From the NCBI GenBank assembly GCA_034190295.1, contig JAXHSW010000006.1, positions 1-64,000 of the forward strand: a stretch of DNA of 64,000 nt. The letters run 5' to 3'. The notes beneath the pieces were generated by a model. It worked only from the letters and a program-made list of their open reading frames with translations. It made no database searches and was not told the DNA's origin. The position numbers and the translations under genes were made by a program. Positions 1-9,002 of this stretch are shown one piece after another (the first letter of the stretch is position 1; each line of letters starts with the position of its first letter). The stretch comes from Okeania sp034190295. GTDB lineage: Bacteria > Cyanobacteriota > Cyanobacteriia > Cyanobacteriales > Microcoleaceae.

Positions 1-348
1 ATATTGTCAGCTTTATGATCTCACTTGCCGTCACCAAATACCATAAGTAATTATACTTAATCAAATAGATGAATTTCCTGTAACTTGTTATAAGACAATT
101 TGAAGTGCGGAATGTGGGATACAAGTCTTTAAAAGGTTTTTGTCAGAGAAAAACTGTATTAAAAAGTACATTTTTTTTGATAACTTAAGTAGTTTTTCCT
201 ATCTACTATGATTCTTTTTCCCTGCTCCCCTGCTCCCCTACTTCCCACAAGGTTTTCAGGAATTTCTTATAAGGAATAGTTAAAAGGGGGAGGCTTTGGA
301 CCTCATTTTTTGGTAATAAAGCTGATAGCTGACTGCTTACCTATAGCC
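1..348. other. Intergenic stretch with a partial dispersed repeat
   Basis: I see no gene here. Positions 281-320 carry the 'GGGGGAGGCTTTGGACCTC' type sequence that recurs near 43235 and 55570 (repeat family 1, variant arm), and 224-245 carries a pyrimidine-rich CCCCTGCTCC repeat. No promoter can be assigned. Confidence 0.6.
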
Positions 349-969
349 TTAATCTGCTGCTGCAAAGATTGCATCTGTCGTCAACTCTAACTGAGGAAAT
401 ATGCTAGAGACTAACCTTTCCCCAGCAACAAATCGTCGAATCATATACTCTTCAGTCTCAAGGTAACAAATAGTAATAGTTGGTTTCTTAGGCTTGCCAA
501 TATGACGCACCGCCCCCAATGCTCGAAAATCAACGATCCAATATTCAGCAATTCCCATCGCCTCATATTCTACAAACTTATGACCATAATCATCTCGCCA
601 GTTTGTACTGACAACCTCAATCACAAGGGGAGCTGTTTCACCCTGCTGAATAACTGAAGCCGTTGACCAAAGAGGTTCCTGCTTCAAAAAATCACGATTG
701 AGAATAACTACATCTGGCATATACCCCGATCCTTGGGAACGAGGTTTAATCAAGCAAGTGCGAGGAATTGAATAGGGCAACTGGTTCCGTCGAATTTCAA
801 AATTCAACTCTGCACCGATCAAACCAGCCACATCCTCATGAGGCCCTGTTGGTAACATTTCTACTGCACATCCCTCAATCAACTCAAACCTGCGTCCATC
901 CTCTGGATACCACGCTAGGAAGTCTTCAAAACTCATCGGATTCGGTATCCGTGCCTGAACCATAATCAA
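349..969 (-). CDS. Uma2-family (DUF820) putative endonuclease
   Basis: The 206-residue protein has the Uma2 layout found in very many copies in cyanobacterial genomes, a PD-(D/E)XK nuclease fold of unknown physiological role. Visible core elements are PD at 85-86 (SGYMPDVVIL), the glutamate of LVIEVVS at 118, and K131 leading the family-typical 'KFVEYEAMGIAEYWIVD' helix-strand. Length is normal for the family. The start is uncertain by two codons (Met1 or Met3), because no clear Shine-Dalgarno sequence precedes either. It stands alone, facing away from the downstream GTPase cassette. The fold assignment is family knowledge; no substrate can be inferred. Confidence 0.88.
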   Translation of the reverse strand: MIMVQARIPNPMSFEDFLAWYPEDGRRFELIEGCAVEMLPTGPHEDVAGLIGAELNFEIRRNQLPYSIPRTCLIKPRSQGSGYMPDVVILNRDFLKQEPLWSTASVIQQGETAPLVIEVVSTNWRDDYGHKFVEYEAMGIAEYWIVDFRALGAVRHIGKPKKPTITICYLETEEYMIRRFVAGERLVSSIFPQLELTTDAIFAAAD

Positions 970-1440
970 GTATCTTTAAATACCTATTTGCTATATTTAA
1001 GTCTATCTCAAGTTTGTCAAGTGCGTTAAACCGCATAATATTTCTCCGGATAATTTAGTTATCGTATCGTTCAGGAGTTAGAAGTCAGGAAAAATAAAGG
1101 ATTTGAACAGCATGAATTTTTAAATTTTTATTGATCAGGATTTACGCAAACGAATCAATAAGCTAGGGAGTAGGGAAGAAATTGAAAAAGTAAGGGAATA
1201 GAGAGTAGCTAGTTAATGATCTAAGTACAAAAATTGGGATAATTTATTTTCTGCTATTCTCTTAAATACCCCTCTTTTAATATAAGATTGCCTAAAACCA
1301 TTGTCAAACAAGACTTACAGTTATTTTCTCACCTCAGCTTGAAAAAGTAATGCTAGACTCAGAATATCCAAAAAAACTGTTGAAATTGCTCTAGTAGTAT
1401 TACGCTTGGCATCGTTATATTTTCAGAGGAAATTTAGGCA
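970..1440. other. Intergenic region upstream of the GTPase cassette
   Basis: AT-rich divergent intergenic region between the Uma2 gene and the GTPase cassette. It presumably holds both promoters, but I can point to no convincing -35/-10 pair. The sequence 'CAGAGGAAATTTAGGCA' just before 1441 supplies an AGAGGA ribosome binding site for the first GTPase gene. Confidence 0.5.
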
Positions 1441-2661
1441 ATGAAAAACTACAAAATATTAACTTTAGGAGCGTCTGGTGCAGGTAAAACTGTATTCCTT
1501 GCCAGTATGTTTAAGTCATTATCAATCCAAGGGGAATATGGTTTCTATCTTGAAACTGAGGATTACAACAAACAGAAGTTACTGAATGATATTTACACAA
1601 ACTTGATTATTAGAAAATGGCCAGAAACAACTAGACGTAGTGAGATATCTGAGTGGAAGTTTACTTGTTGTATCAAGAATCCCGATCTGGAAAACTTTCC
1701 AATTTGTCAGTTTACTTATTTTGATTATGCTGGCGGACGGTTTACAGAAATGGATGAAGAAGATTATAACTTACAAAAAATAATCATAGAAGCTGATGCA
1801 ATTTTGGGTATTTTAGATGGTCAAAAAATTCAGGCATTAATGAGTAATAACAATGAACAAAAGATTGATGATTTTTTAAATAAAGATTTACCACCAATAA
1901 TTAAGTGGATGTCCTATTGTCAAGCACCAATTCAGTTTGTAATTAGTAAATGGGATTTGCTGGAAAATGATAATTTTGGTTTAAAAGAAATAAGCGATCG
2001 CCTTCTGGAAATTTCTGAGTTTAAAGAGTTAGTTCTGAATCGAAATCAAGAACGTTCTTCAGTACGCCTGATTCCAGTAAGTTCAGTGGGTTCGGGTTTC
2101 GTAACACCTCAACCTGATGGAAGTATGAAAATAATTGGCAATTTAATTCCACGTCCTTTTCAGATGGAAGTTCCTGTATCTTGTGTTATGCCCGATCTTT
2201 TCGAGAAAGAGATTAAGGTAAACCTTAAACGACTAATTACTATTAGTAACGAAGATATTGTTGAAAATAGTGGATTTAATAAATTCTTAAATAAGTTCTT
2301 AAAGGGTGTGTCAAGTTTCCGTTGGTTGATTGATGTAGTTGTTAACGCTATTGTCGAATTTTTGGTATCAACTATCTTCGATGATGATAATGATAATGAG
2401 CCAAATGGTATAGGACAGGAATTGGCGAAAGAATTTCTGAAAACAATTGATAATTTGGTATTGAGAAAAATTAGAAAAAAAGTTGAAGCAGATGAGCAAA
2501 GATTAACTGAATTGCTTCAAATAAGAGATAAATCTGTCAGAGAAATTCAAGGTAAAACAACAGCCTTGAAAAGTGCTATAACAAGTTTTTTATATATTAG
2601 CAATAAACTGAGCCAAGATTTTCCTGACTCTGAAATAATCGTAGATCAACTAAAGCAATAA
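1441..2661 (+). CDS. P-loop GTPase-like protein, first of a paired set
   Basis: 406 residues. A Walker A / G1 loop GASGAGKT is at 10-17, a G3-like DYAGG at 95-99 (DxxG) and a G4-like SKWD at 169-172, followed by an IPVSSVG G5-like segment near 212. This order fits a TRAFAC-type GTPase, and SKWD replaces the classical NKxD. The closest family I can name is the 'double-GTPase' (DO-GTPase) group seen in predicted bacterial conflict systems; that assignment is inference. The C-terminal third (about 330-390) is charged and probably coiled-coil. The next gene lies 37 bp downstream and begins with an almost identical 25 residues, so the two are paralogues by local duplication. A single transcript with the three following genes is likely. 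No catalytic activity can be proven from sequence. Confidence 0.75.
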   Translation: MKNYKILTLGASGAGKTVFLASMFKSLSIQGEYGFYLETEDYNKQKLLNDIYTNLIIRKWPETTRRSEISEWKFTCCIKNPDLENFPICQFTYFDYAGGRFTEMDEEDYNLQKIIIEADAILGILDGQKIQALMSNNNEQKIDDFLNKDLPPIIKWMSYCQAPIQFVISKWDLLENDNFGLKEISDRLLEISEFKELVLNRNQERSSVRLIPVSSVGSGFVTPQPDGSMKIIGNLIPRPFQMEVPVSCVMPDLFEKEIKVNLKRLITISNEDIVENSGFNKFLNKFLKGVSSFRWLIDVVVNAIVEFLVSTIFDDDNDNEPNGIGQELAKEFLKTIDNLVLRKIRKKVEADEQRLTELLQIRDKSVREIQGKTTALKSAITSFLYISNKLSQDFPDSEIIVDQLKQ

Positions 2662-2698
2662 GATAATCATTATCAAAGTTGAAATTCCAGAAATCAAT

Positions 2699-4600
2699 AT
2701 GAAAAATTACAATATTATTACTTTGGGACCATCGGGTTCTGGTAAAACTGTATTTTTAGCTAGTCTTTTTAAGCAATTATCTACTTCACCCAGCAAAGAA
2801 TTTTTCCTGACAGTTTCTGATAATGAGCAGCGTAAAAAACTGAATGAAATTTATTCAAGAATTATTGGTAAAAATCAAGATTGGCCTAGTGGAACAAGAG
2901 ATATAACACATGTAAAGTTTACTGGTTACGTCAAGAATCTTGATCTTGATCTTGAAAATTTTCCGGTTTGTCAGTTTACTTATATTGACTATGGAGGAGG
3001 GTTAATTACAGATACATTACCAGATCAACGCGACGTTTTTGACTTTCAAGAAAATGTCCCCAATGCTGATGCAGTGTTAGCAATGATTGATGGTCTAAAA
3101 TTATTAAAATTAATGCGAGGAGAAAACCTAGAGAATGAAACTATTCTACAGTTCTTGCTACAAGATTTACCCAACATGATGCAATTGATAAATCAGTGCA
3201 AAAGAGACACATCCGTTGATTTTATTATCAGTAAATGGGATTTGCTTGAGGGTAATTATAATCTCTCAGAGATAACAGAACGTCTGCGAGAAAAATCGCC
3301 TGAGTTTAATAATGTAGTTAGCAATAGAATTAAAGCTGGTTGTCCAGTACGTCTAATTCCTGTAAGTTCTATTGGTATGGACTTTGCTTCCCTCCAGTCT
3401 GATGGATTGATGAAAAAGAATCCAGGCGCAATTCCTAAACCTTTCCATTTAGAGATTCCTATTGCTTATGTATTGATTGATGATCGAGTAAAAGCTGGTA
3501 ATGAAGCCTTAAAATCATCCTCAGAAAAGACTACACTATTGGCTCGATTGAAAAATTCTTTTTCCAACGGACGAGCCGATCGAGTGAGAGATTGGGAAAA
3601 AGCACATAATCACTTGGTCATTAGTTTCTCGAAATGTCTCAATAATTTTGAAGAGGAATTTCCCGAAGCTAATTTAGGAACAAAAAGTCGTCTTGCTCTT
3701 CCTTCCATCCATACTTTGAGAGAACATCAAAAAGTAGTGTGTTCGGTTGGTTTCACATCTAATAGTAAGACTCTTTTCAGTTCTAGTGATGACAGAACCG
3801 TTCTGTTTTGGGATGTTGCACGGGGAAATTTACAGAAAGAAATTGTACGAGAAAAATCAGGTTGGGTACTGGCAAATCTTAGTCAAGATAATCAAAAGCT
3901 CTTTACTGCCGCCAGCGCAGACAGAAGTATTAAGGTATGGGATGCCAATACAGGAAAACTCTTGTATGAACTGCCGAAGGAACATTCTGAGCAGATCGGT
4001 GGGCTTGTGGTTAGTCTTGATGGAAGCACACTGATTAGTAGTAGTCGCGATCGAACAGTGAAAGTCTGGCAATTAGAAACTCATAGTGCTAGAGTAATCC
4101 ATAGTTTAAGCGAACATCAAGGCTTCGTTTATGCTCTTGCTGTTTCTCCCAATGGGCACACTTTAGTCGCTGGTGGTACAGATAAAAAAATGCTTATTTG
4201 GGAACTGCCCGTTAACAATGATGAATTTCGTGGATTTCGAGCCCTAGAACACCCTGATTTTATAAAGGCTTTAGCTTTTAGTTCTGATGGTAAAATATTG
4301 GTTAGTGGTGGTGGTAATAAAACTATCTATGTTTGGGATACAAGAACTTGGAAAATCAGGAATGAATTGAAAGAACATACCGGAGCAATTTGGTCTCTGG
4401 CGATCGGTCCAGATAACCGCTTCCTTGCCAGTGGAAGTGATGATGGCGAAATCAGAGTATGGAATTTATCAGATGGAACTTCAAGAACTATTTTAACTGA
4501 GCACACTGGTATTATCACTACCCTAGCTTTTAGTCCAGATAATCAAATCTTAGCTAGTGGTAGTTATGATAAAACAATTAAAATTTGGCAGATTGTATAA
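2699..4600 (+). CDS. P-loop GTPase-like domain fused to a seven-blade WD40 propeller
   Basis: 633 residues. The N-terminal ~330 residues repeat the architecture of the preceding gene: Walker A GPSGSGKT at 10-17, a G3-like DYGGG, and a G4-like SKWDLL. From about residue 340 to the end there are seven WD40 repeats, most ending in a WD-like dipeptide (for example SIKVWD, TIYVWD, EIRVWN, TIKIWQ), enough to close one propeller. GTPase plus propeller suggests a switch that recruits or senses a partner. Propellers of this repetitive kind are common in filamentous cyanobacteria and often act as sensors in signalling or conflict proteins (family knowledge). It lies 37 bp after its paralogue and 18 bp before a CD225 membrane protein, so it is almost certainly co-transcribed. 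The specific function is unknown. Confidence 0.8.
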   Translation: MKNYNIITLGPSGSGKTVFLASLFKQLSTSPSKEFFLTVSDNEQRKKLNEIYSRIIGKNQDWPSGTRDITHVKFTGYVKNLDLDLENFPVCQFTYIDYGGGLITDTLPDQRDVFDFQENVPNADAVLAMIDGLKLLKLMRGENLENETILQFLLQDLPNMMQLINQCKRDTSVDFIISKWDLLEGNYNLSEITERLREKSPEFNNVVSNRIKAGCPVRLIPVSSIGMDFASLQSDGLMKKNPGAIPKPFHLEIPIAYVLIDDRVKAGNEALKSSSEKTTLLARLKNSFSNGRADRVRDWEKAHNHLVISFSKCLNNFEEEFPEANLGTKSRLALPSIHTLREHQKVVCSVGFTSNSKTLFSSSDDRTVLFWDVARGNLQKEIVREKSGWVLANLSQDNQKLFTAASADRSIKVWDANTGKLLYELPKEHSEQIGGLVVSLDGSTLISSSRDRTVKVWQLETHSARVIHSLSEHQGFVYALAVSPNGHTLVAGGTDKKMLIWELPVNNDEFRGFRALEHPDFIKALAFSSDGKILVSGGGNKTIYVWDTRTWKIRNELKEHTGAIWSLAIGPDNRFLASGSDDGEIRVWNLSDGTSRTILTEHTGIITTLAFSPDNQILASGSYDKTIKIWQIV

Positions 4601-4618
4601 AATATAGTTTAAGTAAAC

Positions 4619-4936
4619 ATGACACCTACAACACGAAATTTTTCTCACTATCTAGCGCAAGCAATTTTACTAACTCTTCCATGCTGTTTGGCATTTGGAA
4701 GGTTGGCAATTTTTTGTTTACCATTCGGAATTGTTGCTATTGTCTATGTAGCTCAAGCTAAGACACGACTACAATTGGGAGACGATCTAGGGGCAGTTAA
4801 AGCATCAAAAAACGCCAATAAATGGTTTTGGTTTGGTTTCATACCACCGACAATAATTCTGATTCTGGTTTTGGTTCTATACAAATATTATTGTAGCAAT
4901 TCTGTGAGTTGTGAGGTACTGTTTTATAACTTTTGA
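4619..4936 (+). CDS. CD225/dispanin-family membrane protein
   Basis: 105 residues. The core LPFGIVAIVYVAQAKTRLQ, followed by a GD...GAVKASKNANKWFWFG segment, matches the CD225/dispanin pattern (first intramembrane helix ending in CLPFGIVAIVY, an amphipathic loop with G-D and A-x-x-A-S-x-x-A-x-x-W, then a second hydrophobic helix at about 80-98). The N-terminal part has an apparent internal repetition: CCLAFGRLAIF precedes the family CLPFGIVAI, which lengthens helix 1. Eukaryotic members include the IFITM antiviral proteins; bacterial members are of unknown function. It sits 18 bp after the GTPase-WD40 gene and 60 bp before another membrane-anchored protein, so it may be the membrane partner of the GTPases. 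Confidence 0.82.
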   Translation: MTPTTRNFSHYLAQAILLTLPCCLAFGRLAIFCLPFGIVAIVYVAQAKTRLQLGDDLGAVKASKNANKWFWFGFIPPTIILILVLVLYKYYCSNSVSCEVLFYNF

Positions 4937-4996
4937 CTTTCGTGAAAGGGTATTAGTTATCATCAATATAAAATCTAAATTTATTAAATCATAACC

Positions 4997-6259
4997 ATGA
5001 GTATTAAAGTTTGGCCTTTTTTAGTAAGCCGTAATCCTTATCTTGATTACAGAACAGTAGTAGCTCCTGATTTCATCTGTGAAGCTAAGACTGGCAACTT
5101 ACTGGCAAGAGTTACAACAGGAGATTTAACAGAACCAGGAAAGGGATTTATTAGACAAATCTTTGGTTCAAAAGTAGGAGATTTCACGGTCGTTTATCGA
5201 ATACTAAAAGCTACACAAAAAGACCTGAATTATCAACAAGGAGATGAGATTCTTAAAGATCAATTTGGGAGAGAAATACTTCTAATTGAAGGAGTGGTTA
5301 TTCAGGAAATTAAAAGTAAAGAAAATGTTTTTATTTCCCAGAAAAATATAGAAGGAATTCATCAGAAATTAACAGAAGCATACACAAAATTTTGGGAGCA
5401 TCGCGATCCACATCCAGCTGTTCCTTCTCAGCAGTTATCCTTAAGTATGGATGGTTCTAGTAGACCCTTAGAACTCCAAGAAATAGAAGAATTTGAGGTT
5501 GATCCTAAACCTCCAATACCACAACCTTCACCTTCAGCACCACTATTTTCTAAGTCTTCAACAAGACTATATTCTCTTGCTTTTATATTTACCCTGGTTG
5601 TGGCAGCATTTTTTACTTGGAGGTATATCAATACATCAAAAGTATATGACTGTACTACTACTGAAAATAAAAATATCATATTTGAGAGTAAAAAGGATAT
5701 AAATAATATTCTCAAAAAACTACAAAAAGACTACCCAAAGACAACAATACTCCTTAATGGTTACTTAATACTAGAATCCAACAAAAAATGGCAAAATTTG
5801 ACAAAAAGAGAAGAACCCGGTGAATCTGCTAACTATACTGTTCACCTAGATGGAGATATATTAAAGCTACAAGATCATCCCCTAGACTTGGCGATCGCTC
5901 AACTTGGTGGCCAGAAAGTTGGAGATATATCAAAGCTACAAAATTATCTTCTAAACTTAGCGGATGCTAAACTTAGCAGACAGAAAGTTGGAGATATATT
6001 AAAACTACAAGATGCTCTCCGAGACTTAAAGAATAATCAACCTCCCGAGGAGCAAGTTGGGAATAAAAATTACATCGAAAACTTAAGAAATGCTCAACTT
6101 CGCAACGAAGTTCGCAACCAGGAACTTGAAGATATATTAAAGCTACAAAATTATCTCCTAGACTTAGCGATCGCTCAATCTCGCAACCAGGAAGCTTTTA
6201 CTATCAAAGCAAAAATTATAAGCAGAAAAAATAAAAAGGAATGTCAAAGAAATTCCTAA
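4997..6259 (+). CDS. Single-pass membrane protein with C-terminal DILKLQ repeats, unknown function
   Basis: 420 residues, not recognised. An N-terminal globular part (about 1-145) begins MSIKVWPFLVSRNPYLDYR. It is followed by a Pro/Ser linker (165-185), one transmembrane helix (about 192-208, LYSLAFIFTLVVAAFF) and a C-terminal region with about four degenerate copies of a 23-25 residue unit built on DILKLQ(D/N)xLLDLAIAQ, separated by QKVG or NQE linkers (nt about 5851-6185). Two copies contain a GCGATCGC site. It is the last gene of the four-gene run from 1441 and is followed by a good terminator. The topology suggests a membrane-tethered effector or receptor of the GTPase module, which is inference only. 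Confidence 0.65.
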   Translation: MSIKVWPFLVSRNPYLDYRTVVAPDFICEAKTGNLLARVTTGDLTEPGKGFIRQIFGSKVGDFTVVYRILKATQKDLNYQQGDEILKDQFGREILLIEGVVIQEIKSKENVFISQKNIEGIHQKLTEAYTKFWEHRDPHPAVPSQQLSLSMDGSSRPLELQEIEEFEVDPKPPIPQPSPSAPLFSKSSTRLYSLAFIFTLVVAAFFTWRYINTSKVYDCTTTENKNIIFESKKDINNILKKLQKDYPKTTILLNGYLILESNKKWQNLTKREEPGESANYTVHLDGDILKLQDHPLDLAIAQLGGQKVGDISKLQNYLLNLADAKLSRQKVGDILKLQDALRDLKNNQPPEEQVGNKNYIENLRNAQLRNEVRNQELEDILKLQNYLLDLAIAQSRNQEAFTIKAKIISRKNKKECQRNS

Positions 6260-6271
6260 AGCAATCTCATA

Positions 6272-6315
6272 GATACCCTACAGTTGAAAAAATTGCTTTG
6301 GGGTATCAATTTTTT
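6272..6315 (+). terminator. Rho-independent terminator after the GTPase cassette
   Basis: GATACCC (6272-6278) pairs with GGGTATC (6301-6307), a 7-bp perfect stem with a 22-nt AT-rich loop, followed by AATTTTTT. It lies 12 bp after the stop of the last cassette gene and separates it from the convergent NrtR-like gene. Confidence 0.7.
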
Positions 6316-6333
6316 CTAAATTTCCTACCTCCA

Positions 6334-7068
6334 TCAAATAAATATTAAAGGTTTATCTTTTACCAAAGCAAATGCTTCAATATCAAACCGATAAAGACTA
6401 GCTGGTCTACCTGCTCCCCGTGATGTTTTTACCCCAGTATCTGATAAGAAACCTAACTTTAATAGCTTGGCACGAAAATTAGAATAATCTGAAAAATTGT
6501 CTCCTAAAATAGTTGTATAAAGTTGATATAACTCTCCTAAAGTAAACTCCTCTGGTAAAACATCAAAAGCAACAGGACTATATTCAACTTTATTGCGTAA
6601 TCTAGAATATCCATATTCAATAATTTGTTGATGGTCAAATGCTAACTGAGGAATTTGTTCCAGAGGATACCAAGCAATACCTGTTACTCCATCGGCAATT
6701 AATTCTGCTTCTTCAAATCTCACTAGGGCAAAATAACTGACTGATAAATATCTACAATTATAAATAGATTCTCTGGGGTCACGACCAGGACCGCCAAAAG
6801 TATATAATTGCTCTAAATATAGATTTTTTACCTTAATTTTTTCGGCTAAAATTCTGTAAGCTGCTGCTTCTAGAGATTCTCCTTGTATTACTAATGTACC
6901 TGGCAAACTCCAGTAGTTAATAAATGGTTCCTTTTCTCGCATTACTAATAAAACCAATAGACGGTTTTGTTGAGTATCGACAGAAAAAATTACGTTATCT
7001 ACTCCTACTTTAAAATCTGCTTTATTATTTTTATCATTTACACTGTTTCTATAGTCGCGTCCTGGCAT
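6334..7068 (-). CDS. nrtR: NrtR-like Nudix-family regulator of NAD metabolism
   Basis: 244 residues. Residues about 20-160 form a Nudix fold; residues about 165-240 form the winged-helix DNA-binding domain typical of NrtR (PVAFDVLPEEFTLGELYQLY ... GRPASLYRF). The Nudix box is degenerate: LPGTLVIQGESLEAAA is followed by YRILAEK where a catalytic box has RE-x-x-EE, so hydrolase activity is probably lost, as in characterised NrtR repressors that bind ADP-ribose or related nucleotides as effectors (family knowledge). Its start codon lies inside the end of nadD (31-bp overlap), so the two are translationally coupled. Neighbouring pncB, nadD and an ADP-ribosylglycohydrolase support the assignment. 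Confidence 0.82.
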   Translation of the reverse strand: MPGRDYRNSVNDKNNKADFKVGVDNVIFSVDTQQNRLLVLLVMREKEPFINYWSLPGTLVIQGESLEAAAYRILAEKIKVKNLYLEQLYTFGGPGRDPRESIYNCRYLSVSYFALVRFEEAELIADGVTGIAWYPLEQIPQLAFDHQQIIEYGYSRLRNKVEYSPVAFDVLPEEFTLGELYQLYTTILGDNFSDYSNFRAKLLKLGFLSDTGVKTSRGAGRPASLYRFDIEAFALVKDKPLIFI

Positions 7069-7628
7069 TTGTACAAATGCTCCCGATATATATAATCTTT
7101 AATAGGAGGCGTAATAATTGCTGGGTCTCCTTGTTCGCGATATGCGGATGAGGAAACATTAGGAACTTCTAAAGAAGCTATTTTCACCCCTGTATTTAGT
7201 TCCCTTAACTTTTGCAAATCTGCCTCTTCTATTGTAATACCTTTTCGAGGTACAACTAATAATCCTACTTTCTGCAAAAGCTCTTCTATTTTATACCAAT
7301 TTGGTAATTGTTTGACTAAATCTGAACCTACTACTAAAGTAAATTCAGCATTATCCCATTTTTTTCTAGCACGTTCAACAGTTTCTATAGTACGACGACT
7401 ACTTAATTCTGAATTGAGAGAAATATTGTTTTTATTAGAGTCAATATTTTCAATCAAAATTGATAACATTTCCGAACGTTGTTTGAGGGGTATTTTATGT
7501 GATTTAAAGGGATTATCTGATGCCCAAACTATTACTCGATCGAAGTTTTGGGAAAGCCATTTAATAATTGTTTCATGTCCGGATGTTGGTGGATCGGCAC
7601 TGGTACCAAATAAAGCAATTTGAGTCAT
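7038..7628 (-). CDS. nadD: Nicotinate-nucleotide adenylyltransferase
   Basis: 196 residues, of normal length. NadD adenylates nicotinate mononucleotide to deamido-NAD. The nucleotidyltransferase start is GTSADPPTSGH, where the family's HxGH is written TSGH; the second signature near the C-terminus, VSSSAYRE, corresponds to the SxTxxR-like motif. WASDNPFKSH is the usual active-site strand-loop. Loss of the first His of HxGH would normally be harmful. I recall a similar 'GTSADPPT' spelling in other cyanobacterial homologues, so it may be a clade feature rather than damage. It overlaps the nrtR-like gene by 31 bp and is transcribed first. Confidence 0.87.
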   Translation of the reverse strand: MTQIALFGTSADPPTSGHETIIKWLSQNFDRVIVWASDNPFKSHKIPLKQRSEMLSILIENIDSNKNNISLNSELSSRRTIETVERARKKWDNAEFTLVVGSDLVKQLPNWYKIEELLQKVGLLVVPRKGITIEEADLQKLRELNTGVKIASLEVPNVSSSAYREQGDPAIITPPIKDYIYREHLYKCQDATIETV

Positions 7629-8051
7629 TTTTGTTAATTTTATATCCTAAGTCGGACATTTTTATAATATATCAGTGTAAGCATTCAGCCATCAGCTATC
7701 AGCGCTTCTCTAGGAAATGCTTACCTAATAATTAATAATTAAATAATTCAGCTTTATTAGCCTCCTTTTGAAAAAGGAAAAAAGCGGTTGTTAGCGGAGC
7801 TTCCCATAGGGTGGGATGGATGGGTTTCCTAACCATATCCAATCGACCAAGAGAATAAATTTTTTCCTTAAGGATCAATCCTCTCCCTTTTAGGAATAGT
7901 TCAATAATTGATAATTGATAATGGATAATTGATAATTACCTCTCCCTAGAAGGAAGAGGATTGAATAAAAGGAAAAATTTATTTTTTTCCCCTTGAAAGG
8001 GGAGGCTTTAAACCTGAATTATTTAATTATTAATTCTTCGGTAATTATTCA
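7629..8051. other. Intergenic region with a family-1 repeat
   Basis: Between the nadD promoter side and the end of the glycohydrolase gene. Positions about 7939-8045 hold a copy of dispersed repeat family 1 (CCTCTCCC...GAGGATTGAATAAAAGG...CCCCTTGAAAGGGGAGGC...TCGGTAAT), embedded in TAATTATTAATT runs. A second, diverged half-copy lies around 7740-7800. No gene is seen. Confidence 0.6.
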
Positions 8052-9002
8052 TTATTCATTATTCATTAATGAAATAGCACTTTCTAAACGAGTAGCTAAG
8101 TTGACTATATCATCTTTTCTAGCAATAACTTCTATCCACTCATTTGGCATATTTTCTATACCATAATAAATTCCTGCTAAACCTCCTGTTACGGCTCCAG
8201 TTGTATCTGTATCTTCTCCTAAATTCACCGCTTTTAGAACAGCTTCGGCAAAAGAATTTGTAGTTAATAAACACCATAAAGAAGCTTCTAAAGTATCTAA
8301 TACATAACCACCAGCATGAATTCTTGTTACAGGTAGAGTTTCAATTTCTCCGCCCAATACTTTTCGGAAACGAGATATCTCTTCTGCATACTTTTCTTGT
8401 GAGTATATTTGTTGAATATTTTCAATTCCTTGTAAATATGCTTTCTTTACTTCTAAACCTTCTAATAAACAAATAGCTATACTGATATAAATACCACAAG
8501 CCATTTGTGACCTTAAATGACCATGAGTTATACAAGAACAATCATGTACTTGCTGAATTAACTCTGGAAATTCAACATTTTTATAATTATAAACTAGGGG
8601 TAAAATTCTCATTAGCGAACCATTGCCATTATTTCTATCTTCTTTACCTCCAGCTTCTATTGGTGAGACACCTTTTTTAATCCGAGAAATAGCTGCAGCA
8701 GTGGTACCTCCAATATCAAAAACTTTACCATGAGGAGTCCAATAATCTTCATAACGCCACCGATAAAAAGAGTGGGCGATCGCTTCTAAATCAAATCCTT
8801 CACACAGACATTCAGCTAAACATAATGTCATTGAACTATCATCTGACCAGGTGCCTGGAGGTTGGTTATGTGCGCCATAACCAATCATTTCTGTGACAGG
8901 TTTAATTGTTCTTTCGTTGCGACTGGAAAATTCGACAGGTACGCCTAAAGCATCTCCAATACACACACCCATTAAACCTGATAATACTTGGGGATTATTC
9001 AT
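8052..9002 (-). CDS. ADP-ribosylglycohydrolase (DraG/ARH-type)
   Basis: 316 residues. The family removes ADP-ribose from proteins or small molecules through two Mg ions. Metal-binding signatures are visible: GDALGVPVEF (16-25), TWSDDSSM at 51-58 with the Asp pair 54-55, and GEDTDTTGAVTGGLAG near 266 with the second Asp cluster. Length and motif order are canonical. It lies between nadD and pncB on the same strand, though repeats separate it from both. Its product ADP-ribose is a reported effector of NrtR-type regulators, so a role in NAD turnover and signalling is plausible but inferred. No ribosome binding site is obvious. Confidence 0.88.
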   Translation of the reverse strand: MNNPQVLSGLMGVCIGDALGVPVEFSSRNERTIKPVTEMIGYGAHNQPPGTWSDDSSMTLCLAECLCEGFDLEAIAHSFYRWRYEDYWTPHGKVFDIGGTTAAAISRIKKGVSPIEAGGKEDRNNGNGSLMRILPLVYNYKNVEFPELIQQVHDCSCITHGHLRSQMACGIYISIAICLLEGLEVKKAYLQGIENIQQIYSQEKYAEEISRFRKVLGGEIETLPVTRIHAGGYVLDTLEASLWCLLTTNSFAEAVLKAVNLGEDTDTTGAVTGGLAGIYYGIENMPNEWIEVIARKDDIVNLATRLESAISLMNNE

